Assembly (NCBI GenBank): GCA_963575745.1
Contig: CAUYUJ010020585.1
Coordinates: 1 to 64,000, forward strand
Reading direction: 5' to 3'
From: Prorocentrum cordatum
Taxonomy: Eukaryota; Sar; Dinophyceae; Prorocentrales; Prorocentraceae
DNA: 64,000 nucleotides
Each line of letters starts with the position of its first letter. The first letter of the stretch is position 1. Below are positions 12,094 through 22,500 of the stretch, one piece after another. Position numbers and translations under genes: made by a program. The notes beneath the pieces are model-generated. The model was not told the DNA's origin. It did no database searches and saw nothing but the letters and a program-made list of their open reading frames with translations.

Positions 12094-12412
12094 CCAGCGC
12101 CGGCTGCGTCCTCTCCAGGGGCCCTTCAGCGCAGGCGGCCACAGCCCCGCGCCCTGCCACTTCCTCTGCGACGGCGGCCCAAGTGGCGAAATCGTAACCA
12201 GCGAGCCAATTCAAAGCAGCGAGAGCGTCATCGCGCTGCGCCTCGAGCGAACGGCCCCGGCCCCCAGTCGCAAGCCGGCCAAGGCGCCCACGCGGCATCG
12301 GATAGATGCCCCGCGAGTCATCTGAAGGACAAACGCCTCCACGCCCCATGCATCGCGGCGGAGGGGGCGGGCGACCCCCCCGCCTGGGTCGCCCGTCACG
12401 GGGCCCCTGCAC
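11993..12412 (-). pseudogene. N-terminal linker of RT element
   Basis: A 139-residue frame with a plausible protein-like part: GRSLEAQRDDALAALNWL, then AGYDFATWAAVAEEVAGRGA and APSLQEAFRDLLQGR. It is Ala/Leu/Glu-rich and predicted helical. Its position just before the RT fingers suggests the pre-RT part of the polyprotein. No domain name can be given. Confidence 0.4.
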
Positions 12413-12931
12413 GGGCCCCCGGCAACGGCCCTCGCGGCCGCGGTCACGACCCGACCCCCTGCAACTCCACGTCTAGCCCAGCCTCGCCGGCCGCGCGCCA
12501 CGGCAGCTCCGCCTCGACCTCGTCCAGCAGCGTCGGCACGCTGGACTCGACGTCCGTGGCCTCCTCCCCCACGTCGCTGGCGGCCCTCGGACGCCCCTCC
12601 TGCCCCCTGAGCTCCTCGCGGCGGGCCCCGGCACCCGCTCCGCCCTTGCGGCCGGGCAGAGCCTGCGGCGACGGCGGGCAAGGCCCGCCTGCCGCGCGCC
12701 ACGGCGGCAGCGGCCTCTCTGGCGATTCCGATGGCGCCGCTCGCTCTTGCGGGGCCGCCAGCAGGGGCGCGGGCGCCGGAGGCGGGGCGGGCACCGCCGC
12801 GGGCGGCGGCGCGGCGGTGGCAGCAACGGCGCCGCCGCCTCCCGGCCCGCGCTGCCGCGGGGCGCCTTCCGCTTCGGCCTCGCCCCGGCCACGGGCTCCG
12901 TCGCCTCGACGGCCGGCGACCGACGCATCGG
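12413..12931. other. GC-rich spacer
   Basis: Very G+C-rich DNA between the RT-element remnant and the Nudix gene. Open frames on both strands encode Pro/Ala/Arg-rich sequence without motifs. It could be a 3' untranslated region of the Nudix gene on the minus strand. Confidence 0.35.
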
Positions 12932-13468
12932 CTACAGCTCGAGCTCCTTCGGCGTCGCCAGCTTCAGCGCCTCCTCGGCGTACAGCGAGAACCTGCCTTT
13001 CACCGCGGCCGCCCGCAGCTCGCGTTTTGTCATGAAGCGCACTTCACGAGCCCGCGCTTCGCGAGGGCCCCAGCGGCCTTCGCCGCCAGCGGCCACCTGA
13101 TACCAGTGCACCTCCTTGAGCGCACCAGGGCCGCCGCGCCGCCCGCGCCCCGTGGAGTAGGTGCCCACGCCCAGCTTCACGCACCCACCAGGAGGCACCT
13201 CGAGCTGCACCCCCGTCTCCTCGGCGAGCTCGCGGAACGCGCAGCCTAATTTGCTGCCGTCCGCCAGCTCCAACCGGCCCGTCGGGAACTCCCACACAGG
13301 GTCGGAGCCGCCAACGCGACAGAACGCCAACACTTCGGGGATCTTCTCCCCGCGCAACCGAGTCACCATGACCCCCGCGACGACGACCGGCGCCACGGCC
13401 GCGGGGCCCCCATCGAACTCGCCGGCCGCGGCGCTCGGTCGCGAGCCACCACGAGAGGCAAGCCGCAT
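12932..13468 (-). CDS. Nudix hydrolase family protein
   Basis: A 178-residue frame with a clear Nudix box. Near residues 62-88 it reads GRLELADGSKLGCAF then RELAEETG, matching G-x5-E-x7-R-E-U-x-E-E-x-G-U except for one extra residue before RE and D in place of the first E. The RE..EE.G core that binds metal is intact. Upstream strands fit the fold (VAGVMVTRLRG, then EVLAFCRVGG and WEFPTG), and a C-terminal helix follows (RFMTKRELRAAAVKG). Nudix enzymes hydrolyse nucleoside diphosphates linked to another group; the substrate cannot be told. ATG at 13466-13468 is the first Met after the ATC microsatellite, so upstream exons could exist. It has no transposon features and is the best candidate host gene in the window. 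Confidence 0.75.
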   Translation of the reverse strand: MRLASRGGSRPSAAAGEFDGGPAAVAPVVVAGVMVTRLRGEKIPEVLAFCRVGGSDPVWEFPTGRLELADGSKLGCAFRELAEETGVQLEVPPGGCVKLGVGTYSTGRGRRGGPGALKEVHWYQVAAGGEGRWGPREARAREVRFMTKRELRAAAVKGRFSLYAEEALKLATPKELEL

Positions 13469-13560
13469 GTGAACTGGCGGCGGCGCAGCTGGCGGCGTCC
13501 ATCATAAGCATATGAGGTGAGCTGGCGGCTGTGAGATGCAGCTGCCACATAAGCAACAGT

Positions 13561-13565
13561 AGCAC

Positions 13566-13630
<65 letters not shown>

Positions 13631-14005
13631 GCAGCATCAGCATCAGCATCAGCATCAGCATCAGCATCATCGTCACCATCACCACATCATGAGCAGCATC
13701 ATCCTCAACATGAGCATCATCCTGATCAGCATCATCATCATCATCATGCCATCATCACACCCACCACCTTTTTCCAGTATCACCATCACCATCAAGATCA
13801 ACAACAGCATCAGCAGCGAAATACTAATCATCCGAATCATGTTCATCATCATCAGCAGCATGAGCAGCTTCATCATCAGCATCAGCATCAGCATCAGCAA
13901 CGTCAGAAGCAGCACAAAAGTCAGCATCAGCAGCAGCATCATCAACATCAGCATAATCATCATAATCAGTGTCATCACCGCGTCACAAACACAACCACCA
14001 CCATT

Positions 14006-14054
<49 letters not shown>

Positions 14055-14120
14055 CCATCACCATCACCATCACCATCACCATCACCATCACCATCACCAT
14101 CAGCAACATCAGCACAATCC
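13561..14120. repeat. ATC microsatellite, ~0.55 kb
   Basis: Dominated by (ATC)n with AGCATC, and with CATCAC at the right end. A pure run of about 24 ATC units spans 13567-13640, another ATC run lies near 14007-14050 and CATCAC repeats follow at about 14050-14100. Interruptions between 13690 and 13990 are point variants of the same unit. Open frames encode poly-His, poly-Ile or poly-Met only. Confidence 0.9.
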
Positions 14121-15016
14121 ACATCAGCATCATCCTCAGCATCAGCATCGTTATTTTCCTCCACATCTTCAACCCCTCATCAATCATCGCAGTTCCTGAA
14201 CAAATGTTCCTGTCCAGACGTGTCGTTGGGAGACATTTCGCCTCCAAAAAGTTTGCCATATTGAAGCTCGATACTTCCAACAGTTACGCGGATGGGGAGC
14301 GGATCACTTTCAAAATGTGCCTCTCGCCTTGGCGTATCGCACATTCGCCCTCACGAGTTCGAACAGCCACACGGATGTTCGGAGAGTCGTTCTCAAAATG
14401 GGCATCTCACTCTGGCGCCGCCAACATTCATCTCAAATATCAAAGTATCCCAGCGCGACCCTACCTTGCCCCCGGACTTGTCCGGGAGGTTGCTAGCCCA
14501 CTGGTCCGTCCAGTGGCTGTTCCTCCAGCGCTCGAGTCCTACACCTATGGCTGGTGTAGTGGGCTTCGGTGTCGATGCTTTGGGTCGTGGGCGGCTTGAT
14601 GTGATCCTCCACGGTGGATGTGTCGTTCCAGATCCACGAGCAGCTGCACTCCATGACGTGGCCATGTTTTGAGCATTCTGGATGTCGCCGTTGATGCTGA
14701 GCACTGTGGCGCGCAGCGAGGAGCTGGCGCGCAGCGCAGAGCTAGCGTTGGATGTCGTGGTGAAGAGGTATCGAGCAGCTGCGACTCGTAGCCGTACTCG
14801 TGCTTGAGTTCGCTGTTCGGGTAGCCAACGGTGCCGACGTAGTGTCCTGAGGGGAAGAGGGTGTAGTCCAAAAGGAATGTAAAAAAGTATGGTTTGGAAA
14901 TGGATGTTAAATTGGATGGTAAATCGGACGGGTTTGCGGTCAAGGCTGGCCCCCTGCTTAGGGCTGGCACACTGCCGCGGGCTTTTGAGCCCGAGGTGTT
15001 CATCCCCCTTTTCTTT
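14121..15016. repeat. Unassigned DNA with diverged tandem unit
   Basis: No gene is supported. Near 14287-14420 two ~75-bp segments resemble one another: each has ACGCGGATG or ACACGGATG, then CAAAATG, GC.TCTC and TTGGCG or CTGGCG. This is a two-copy diverged tandem repeat. The remainder (14430-15000) is unique-looking; minus-strand frames such as 14393-15253 end in the TCC repeat and have no motif. Confidence 0.4.
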
Positions 15017-15215
15017 CTCCTCCTCCTCCTCCTCCTCCGCCCTCCTGCTCCTCCTCCACCTCCTCCTCCGCCTCTTCCTACTCCTCCTCCTCCTCCTTCT
15101 CCTGTTCCTCCTCCTCCTGCTCATCCCCCTCCTCCTCCTCGTAATAGTCCTCCTCGTCCTCCTCCTCCTCCTCCTCCACCTCCTCCTCCTCTTCCTCCTC
15201 CTCCCCACCCCTCCT
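15017..15215. repeat. TCC trinucleotide repeat
   Basis: About 200 bp of (TCC)n with few interruptions (CCT, GCT, GTAATAG near 15142). The reverse strand reads (GGA)n. The Glu-rich 66-residue and Pro-rich open frames across it are by-products. Confidence 0.9.
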
Positions 15216-15971
15216 CTTGCCTCCTGCCACGACATGCAATGCAACGTGGCCACATACGGATGCGCAGTAAGGATACAAAAGGCCCTCGGACGCCCAAATT
15301 CAAGCCGAAGTTGGAAACATGTGGCCCACGGCTAAGCGGGAACGTTTTGGGGGGGGGCAATTCCCTCAGAGCCAAACAGCCACAACCCCCACGGCATGTT
15401 TTGTTCTTGACGTGCATCCCCAAAGGTCTCGACCCACTCCCCCGAAATAGTTTTCATCCTCGACCGTTGTCTAACGGTCCTAAAGCCTAGTGGCGGCCCA
15501 AGAGGCCAGAAATGGCAGAAAACCTTCCATCGTGATTGCTTCACAACGGGAAGGGGTATGGACAACTGGCCCTCGCTCAAGGCATCCGTGCTAGGGCCAC
15601 GAGGCCCAGTGCACGAACAGCCCGAGCCCCAACAGTGCTGTCGAGGTACAGCGTGAGGGGGGGCCTGGCTCAGAGGGGAAACGTCGACCTGGAATCGGCG
15701 ATACATCGCCGATAGAGCGGCGATAGGCCCCCGATCGCGAAACCGCATGGGCCTGGGCGGAGTGGGCTATCGGGCCCCAAACGGCGATCAATGGGCGACT
15801 GAGTAGTCCATGCACCTCCCCTGAGCCTATCCCTCCCCCTTACCTTGCCCACGGCTGAGGGCCAGGATAGACCGAGAGACAAGGATGCAAGGGCACCATT
15901 GGAAAGCTTCTCGTTCCTGCGTTGTTCGCCCAACGACCCAACATTGAATCTATACATATATATATACATAT
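15216..15971. repeat. Dispersed repeat copy and spacer
   Basis: The segment 15357-15445 is related to 63748-63845. Both contain TTCCCT.AGAGC.AAACAGCC, then a TGTTT.NTTC stretch and ACGTG.ATCC.CAAAGGTCTCGACC. It is therefore a dispersed repeat of at least ~90 bp. At 15695-15740 lies a small inverted repeat with TCGGCGATACATCGCCGA, a motif shared with the fold-back elements at 47681-47845 and 60405-60612. No gene is recognised. Confidence 0.5.
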
Positions 15972-16159
<188 letters not shown>

Positions 16160-16161
<2 letters not shown>

Positions 16162-17373
16162 CACCAGCCCTTTGGGCGTGAGTGGTTTAGGGGGCTCCCT
16201 CTGTCCTCAACCCCCCTTTCTTCCCCTTCGGGGAGGGGTTTACCCCTCCCCCTACCCCCTCCCCCTGGACCTGGATCGGGAGTCCCGAGCAGGGGAGTCT
16301 TTTTCGACTCCTGAGCGGGCCAAAAAACGACTACCCTCACGAGGATTCTGGCCCCGAGGGGGGGGGGGGAGTTTGGCCCCTCTGCGTTTCTTTGAAGCAA
16401 AAAACATTGATTGTACTCGGGTTTGGGCCCCATTTTGGCCTTCTGAGGGGGTCGCGCTCCTCTTCCCTCATCGCAAAATCATTGATTGTACGAAGGTTTT
16501 GGGCTCATTTTGACCTTCTCAGGGGACAGCGCTCATCTGCGCTTCTGAGGAGGTCGCAAGAGGCCCCAAGATGGCCCCAAGAGGCCCCCAGGATGCTCCC
16601 AAGAGGCCTCCAAGAGGCCCCCAAGAGGCCCCCAAGAGGCGCCCAAGAGGCCCCCAAGAGGCCCCCAAGAGGCCCCCAAGAGGCCCCACGAGGCCCCAAG
16701 AGGCCCCCAAGAGGCCCCCAAGAGGCCTCCAAGAGGTCCCCAAGAGGCCCCAAGAGGCTCCACGAGGCCCCCAAGAGGCCCCACGAGGAGCCCGAACGAC
16801 TCACACCAGGACGAGGGGCCCGAACGACTCACACCACGAAGAGCCCGAACGACTCACACCACAAGGAGGGGCCCGAACGACTCACACCAGGACGAGGCGC
16901 CCGAACGACTCACACCACGAGGAGCCCGAACGACTCACACCACGACGCGGGCCCCGAACGACTCACACCACGAGGAGCCCGAACGAGTCACACCAGGAGG
17001 AGGGGCCCGAACGACTCACACCAGGATGAGGGGCCCGAACAACTCACACCACGAGAAGCCCGAACGACTCACACCAGGACGAAGAGCCCGAACGACTCAC
17101 ACCACGAAGAGCCCGAACGACTCACACCAGGAAGAAGGGCCCGAACGACTCACACCAGGACGAGAAACCCCAAACGACTCAAATCACGAGGAGCGCTTTC
17201 TCTCCCTCCTCCTCCGCCTCGTCCTTCTCCCGTTCCCCCCACAAGGAGGATGTACAAGGAGGCGGGAGGAACGAGGAACAGGGGAGATATGCGGGGCCAA
17301 GCGGACACACGCCTGAAAAACACGACTGTCGGCATGCTTCGCAAGAGTTGCTGCTGTGAGATGGGCTGGTAGG
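16160..17373. mobile_element. 1.2-kb repeat with short inverted ends
   Basis: The left end reads CCCACCAGCCC (16160-16170). The right end reads GGGCTGGTAGG (17363-17373), the inverted form with one mismatch. The same pair, perfect, bounds 41577-42154. Inside the left end both copies share a long similar stretch: TTCCCCTTCGGGGAGGGG followed by TTTACCCCTCCCC and CTGGACCTGGA. Both then have a minisatellite of the CCAAGAGGCCC type (here 16558-16795). This copy adds a ~27-bp tandem repeat with core CCCGAACGACTCACACCA from 16790 to 17190. No transposase is seen, so it would be non-autonomous (MITE-like) if mobile at all. Confidence 0.45.
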
Positions 17374-17390
17374 GATACGCGAAGCGTAAA

Positions 17391-17394
<4 letters not shown>

Positions 17395-17475
<81 letters not shown>

Positions 17476-17515
17476 GGTAAGAATATTGATAATAATAATA
17501 ATAATGATAATAATA
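17395..17515. repeat. (AAT)n microsatellite
   Basis: Nearly perfect AAT repeat from 17395 to about 17473, with one ACT interruption near 17428, followed by imperfect units to 17515. Poly-Asn and poly-Ile frames are by-products. Confidence 0.95.
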
Positions 17516-17975
17516 AATGCATAAATAAGATGAGGTCCGTGCAGCTGGGCGCCCACCCCCGTGCGCCCGCCCCACCCCCTTTGCGCAACCCCCCCGCCAC
17601 CTCCTCACGGCGCCCGCCCGAGCACAGTGTCGGAGGACACCAACTATACACTTACACCGATACTGACCAGCATCCCAGCATCATCGGGGGCCCAGGATCG
17701 GTACAAACGCCCTCCTGGCTTGGGCAGGCAGGCAAACACACCGAACATGGGCCCAGGATCGGCCTGCCCAGGATCGGTGTTGGTGTGAAAATGGCGGAAC
17801 CGACCAGCACAGCAACTGGATGATGCGCTTTGGCTGTGCCCCTCCTGCCTCCTCCGCTTTTGACCCCGCCGCGGCGTGCAAGCGGCCGCAGGCAGAGGTG
17901 AGCAGGGGCGGCATGCGGGGGATGCACGCCGCGAAAAGGCGCCCGCCAGCGCCCTTCGCCTGAATGCCCTCCGAA

Positions 17976-18016
<41 letters not shown>

Positions 18017-18892
18017 GGCGTTCCTCCTCCTGCTCCTGCTCCCGCTCCCGCTCCCGCTCCTCCTCCTCCCCCTCCTCCTCCTCCCCAACAGTCACGTTCA
18101 CTCGCGGTGTTAAAGCCCCAGGAACGGCATGCTGGTACGATCTCGGCGTGTCAAGATGCGACAGTCACGTTGACCCGCGGCGCTGAAGTCCCAAGATCTG
18201 CGCCCTAGCACGATTCAGGATTCCAAGACGCGTGCCTTCTAATGGGCCACTTTCCGCAATGGAAATCCCACCAACCCTTTGGGGCGTGAGTGGTTTAGAA
18301 AGTGTCCTCTTCAAATCCCACTTCTTCCCCTTCGGGCAGGGAATCATATGGGTTTAATCACTGCGCCCTATTACTAGACACCCCCTCCCAGGCGACAGGC
18401 AGCCAACGAGGACCTATGAGGGCCCCCCCACCATCCTTGTCAAAACAAAATGAAAATACAACTTCTGGGCAAATTTTGGGATCATGATCGGGGGTGCGCG
18501 GCAACTTCGTATTGTGCTTTGACAGGGCTGGCCAGGGTGCCCGCATATTGCCTGCTGCACGTAGGGCCAGCATCCCTACAAAAAAACTAAAATGCACGTC
18601 GAGACAAAATCTGGATCATGCGCGGGCACGCCGCGATCACTGTGCATTGGTTTTTGACTGGAACAGCGGGGTTGCTAACATATTGCCTGTCATGTGCAGG
18701 CCCACCAGACGCAATGGCGGCCACCCAGCCGCGATTGCGCACTGGTTTTCGACAAGGGTGGTGGGGGCCGACACCTTTCCCGTTTCCCGATGCGCAATGC
18801 CGTGTGTGCAGGCGCATCTGGCACCAGGCGTGCCCGGCACGGTTCGGCCACGGGGGTTGCCTGGCGCACCTAGCGCGCGTGGCACGCGTGGC
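17516..18892. other. Unassigned flank of LTR element
   Basis: No gene is supported. A (CTG)n run spans about 17968-18015, followed by GCTCCC repeats (18030-18060). At 18264-18345 there is a partial copy of the dispersed repeat that starts CCCACCA.CCCTTTGG and continues to CTTCTTCCCCTTCGGG. 18,480-18,780 holds two loosely similar segments around TTTTGACAGGG / TTTTTGACTGG with CATATTGCCTG. The last bases, TGGC at 18889-18892, match the four bases just beyond the other end of the LTR element. Confidence 0.45.
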
Positions 18893-19160
18893 AAGTCGAA
18901 AGTGAGCCTGGTAACTCAAATAGCATCCGATTCCATGATAGACATCGGATGGCAAATAGCGTCCATCGCTCTGCTGTGATAGTACAGTACGAGGGGTGGA
19001 CGGATAAGATAGGATAAGATCGATGTAATGATCTTTCCAGCACATAGCGAACACTCGCGGTGTCCGGGCAAATAGGGCGCGCGTGCCTTGAGCCTAAGGC
19101 AGCGGCGCGCGAGCTATGCTCCCGATACTATAACATCTCCCAAAGAGCTACCCTCAAAGT
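18893..19160 (-). repeat. 3' long terminal repeat
   Basis: Direct repeat of 34604-34871, with a constant offset of 15,711 and no indels. Only four substitutions were seen: C/T near 18990, A/G near 19028, T/C near 19051 and T/C near 19094 (plus-strand reading). The LTR contains an 8-bp inverted repeat CATCCGAT / ATCGGATG at 18924-18951 and two GATAAGAT-like boxes near 19003-19020. Its ends are not the usual TG...CA: on the sense strand it begins ACTTTGAG and ends near CGACTT. The exact border is uncertain by 1-2 bases. Confidence 0.9.
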
Positions 19161-19529
19161 CGGGAGGGGAGGAGACGGAGAGCATAGTCGCACGCAAAAT
19201 TCGCGCGCACGACTGTTTGCAAAGAAATGAAAACAGTCGTACAGACTGGCCAAACGCCAGACTGTAAGGCGAGTTTCCTCGCGAAGTATTTCACGCAAAT
19301 ACAGAACAGCCCCTTCAAATAATGAAGGGCTATCGGCCTAGTTAGAGGTAGGCCAAAATTAGGCCATACCTCACCAAGCAAATGTGTATTAAGGCAAAGA
19401 GCCTGAGTTGAATGAAGCCGGCTCGTTGCCAGGCGTGAAATATGAGGCTCGTTTCCGAGCGACTAGAGGGGCGCCTTTATAGTAGGCGCCCGTGCTGGCA
19501 AACTGGACCACGAGGGCAACAAGGACAGA
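19161..19529 (-). other. 3' untranslated region, hairpin cluster
   Basis: Lies between the pol stop codon and the 3' LTR. It holds two perfect GAAA-loop hairpins of the element's family (19269-19282 and 19447-19460) and an imperfect third (19420-19433). Unrelated stems are also present: GGGCGCC / GGCGCCC with a 9-nt loop at 19469-19491, AGCC(C)CTTCA / TGAAGGGCT around 19309-19332, and AGGC / GCCT near 19392-19404. No clear polypurine tract is visible next to the LTR on the sense strand; that border is pyrimidine-rich instead, which is odd. Confidence 0.6.
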
Positions 19530-22500
19530 CTAAAATTGATTAGACTTGGGTTTGTCTCTGTCCTCGGGACCCCGAAAGGGAACAAATTGCTTCACGTCAT
19601 ACTTAAATGACTGAGTGCCTGACATCACTTCCAGAAGCAGCTCCCGATCGATGCTTCCCTTTGTATGCCCATCTGCGGTCATATCCCTAGTATCACACCA
19701 TTGCACATTATGTACTATACCTATATCCATGAGCTCACGTTTCCAGCTGATATGTCCAAGCAGAGTCCGTTCTGTAGGTATTTTGAGATCCCTGCTTGAT
19801 GAAGATTTGTAGACGGACTCAGCGTCTATGGTAAGAGAGACTTTGATAGCAAGGCCTCCAACTTCACGCATGTCTCGTAGTTGTCGTGGAGTCAAAGCCC
19901 CTGCCTTAAGCTCGTGGAGAGTAATGAGCGTAGGGTAACACTCATCAAGGTTATGTGCGGCTGCAAGTGCCTCCGCAGCATAACTGGACCTCACCTGTAA
20001 TCGGTGTGATTTGCATAGTCCGTCACAGAGGTGAACGACGGACTTGCCTTGAGGCGAGTTTCCTCGCCGTAGTACGTTGGCCCCGCGTATGCCGTAGCCC
20101 TTGGTCTCGTCATCCTCCTCCCCGGTAAGCTTCCGATACCCCGAATCGCTATGGATGTCAACTTCATTCGTCGGCTTCATCCGAGGGAAGGTGATACGTT
20201 TCGGGCTGCTGATCAGCTTTCGCGTCACAGCATTCAAACGTCTGACTTGCAAATTGGTGGGCTCTTGAATTTTCTGAAGAGAGACCACATATACCATGAG
20301 CCAGATTTGGGTAAGAAGGGCATAGGCGAGGGCTCCTCGCAGGCTGACGAACATGTCGGTAATGAGTTTCGTGGCTTTGGCGTCGGCCGCCGCTCCTGTA
20401 AGTTCTGGGTGTGTGATAGGACGTAGTTGTTTAATGTACTCGTCCTGGTCCATGATCACATCTCCCTGATCATTCTTAGTGTAGCGAACGGCGCAGTTCG
20501 TATACGTGTGCTTGTTGAGCTTGCATTTGCCAAACACCTTTTCGACACGTTGTACATAGTCGTCTATATTTTTCTCTAGACCTGTCATATTAATATCATC
20601 GACATGTTTTGCCGTCAGAAGGTCTTGGCTGAATTCAAATTCAGGATCGTAGCTGGTCGGTGTAAGTCCTATAGCTCGTGTGGTCGTACGAAGTTTGAGA
20701 GAGAACGCTCTTGGAGCGTCCTTAGTACCCGTTCCTGGTTTAAGGCATCTAAGACAGTGTCGACTTTCGTCGTAGGATGAGAAGCCGGGTAATGTACGAA
20801 GTACCTGAGCGCTTCCTGGTGGAAGAGTAAAGCAAACCATGCGAGTTTCCTCGCCGGTGGCATGGGCAAGTTCCTCATAGGTCAAACCCTTGAGGAACGC
20901 CTTATCGATATCCATGGATGCTAAGATCCACTCTGGATGGCATGCCGCTTCACTTGCCAGGAGTCGTTGGGACTGCCTTCGGGCGGTTCCCGAGAATGTT
21001 TCCACATCAAAAGCCTCAGTATCCATAAATCCACGAAGGACCAGTCTGAGACGAATGGTTTTAACGTTCTCGGTACCCATCTTTACGAACTTCCACTTGT
21101 ATACATATCTGGACGTCATGATGTTGGAAGCTTTGGATAAATCGTACATCTCAAAGCATCGGTTATCAATCCAGATTTTGAGCTCAGTATATAAGGCTTC
21201 ACTAACCTCCTTTGGATGTGCTGCTATGTCGGCTTTGGTTAGTAGATCATCTTCTTTGACAACCACAGCACGTTTAGCAGCAGAGGATACATATACTCTC
21301 ATCGTTGCGACCATATCGGTATCGAGCTGTGCAAGTTGAGTCTGATCCAACACTATTTTAGACATTTCTGATGTAAAGCATAGTTCAACGTAAGGACCGT
21401 ATTCATCACTGTCTAGAGAGTAGCTCTCGTCGGCTGTGTTTGAACAAAGAGAGACTAGACAGGACTCACATGATTTCGGCTCGTCTCCGAGCATATCTGA
21501 TGATATAATATCATCTTCGTCCACAAATGCTGAAACCAAAACACACTGGTCGGGCAGCATAGTTGTTGGGACGCAATAAAGATAATCATCGGTAATCGTC
21601 GTAGGATGAAGGTCCATACGTAGCTCGTCGTACCACTCTTCCAGCATCATAGCTTCAATATTGTGTTCCTCATTTTCCTCATAGATTGTCGACAGACGGC
21701 CTTCGCTCGGCGATGAAGCGTCTGGTGTGTCTGGAGAAGGCCTGTTTCCAGGCGACTCGTGTTCTCCAGACGTGTTGCTTGGATGCTGATATTTAGCCAA
21801 ATCGTCGTGAAATCCTAAGGAAGGGACACGTGAAGTCAAGCATTGAATAAGTCTGGAGTGAGTGCTACCAGTGATCTGAGAAATGTTTAAGCCAGTGCCC
21901 ACGCATTCGTAATAGTGGAACGCCGGGCTGATGTCGTTGTCATAGTGGATCAGCGTAGACCCGGTGGCGTACTTTACTGCAGGTAGGCTTGACACACTCT
22001 TAGCCAATCGAACTGCTACTACATGTTCTACTCGGAAGTAATTCCGTACGAGATACTGTAGTGCTAAGTGTACGCGCGGGTGAAACTTGCTGTCGTCTGA
22101 CAGATTAAGGTTTCCCTTGTAATCGGGGATATACCCGAAAACTTTGGCAGGTTTCCCTGCGCTGAGGTGTGCCACATAAGCAAGGACGGTTTGCATGGCC
22201 ATATTATCCATGCCAAGTTCCCGTGTGAGGAGACATTCGATGTATAGTGTGTGACGAGCATCAGGATACATCACAATTACCTCACGAGATCCTGCCTTGA
22301 CAACAATATGTCCTCTTTCAGGCACGTTTCGGATCACCGGGAATGGGCCGTTCCAGCCTCCATGGTCGTCCTTGGTGGCAGTAGGTCGGTGGTAGTCGAC
22401 CAAATCCCCTGATGAGTAGAGGCGAGCACCATCAGGAGTCGTCTTAGCCCTAAGAGCCCGATTTGTCTTGGCTACAGCAGTAGCCTGAGTTATGGCTTCG

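Larger units (their letters stand above)
8231..12412 (-). mobile_element. Decayed DIRS-like RT/RH/MT element
   Basis: Read on the minus strand from 12412, this region has, in order: an N-terminal linker, reverse transcriptase, RNase H of the DIRS type, a low-complexity linker, and a methyltransferase-like domain. DIRS elements are known to have the order RT - RNase H - methyltransferase with a tyrosine recombinase; I did not find the recombinase. The pieces occupy different frames (12412-11993, 12093-11527, 11557-10844, 10554-10051, 9145-8231), and there is an in-frame stop at 8582, so the copy is a pseudo-element. Terminal repeats were not found; boundaries are the outermost recognisable coding parts. 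Confidence 0.6.

Noticed and set aside
16425-16445. Second spliced-leader relic (CCATTTTGGC word)
   Set aside because: Only about 10 bases match, and they belong to a dispersed repeat whose other copies read CCAGTTTGGC and CACATGTTGGC.
16571-17029. Arg/Pro/Gln-rich proteins of the GAGGCCCC arrays
   Set aside because: The frames are minisatellite readings repeated on both strands (Gly/Ala/Ser/Trp on the other).
19469-19491. Rho-independent terminator
   Set aside because: The GGGCGCC stem has no following T run and the genome is eukaryotic.
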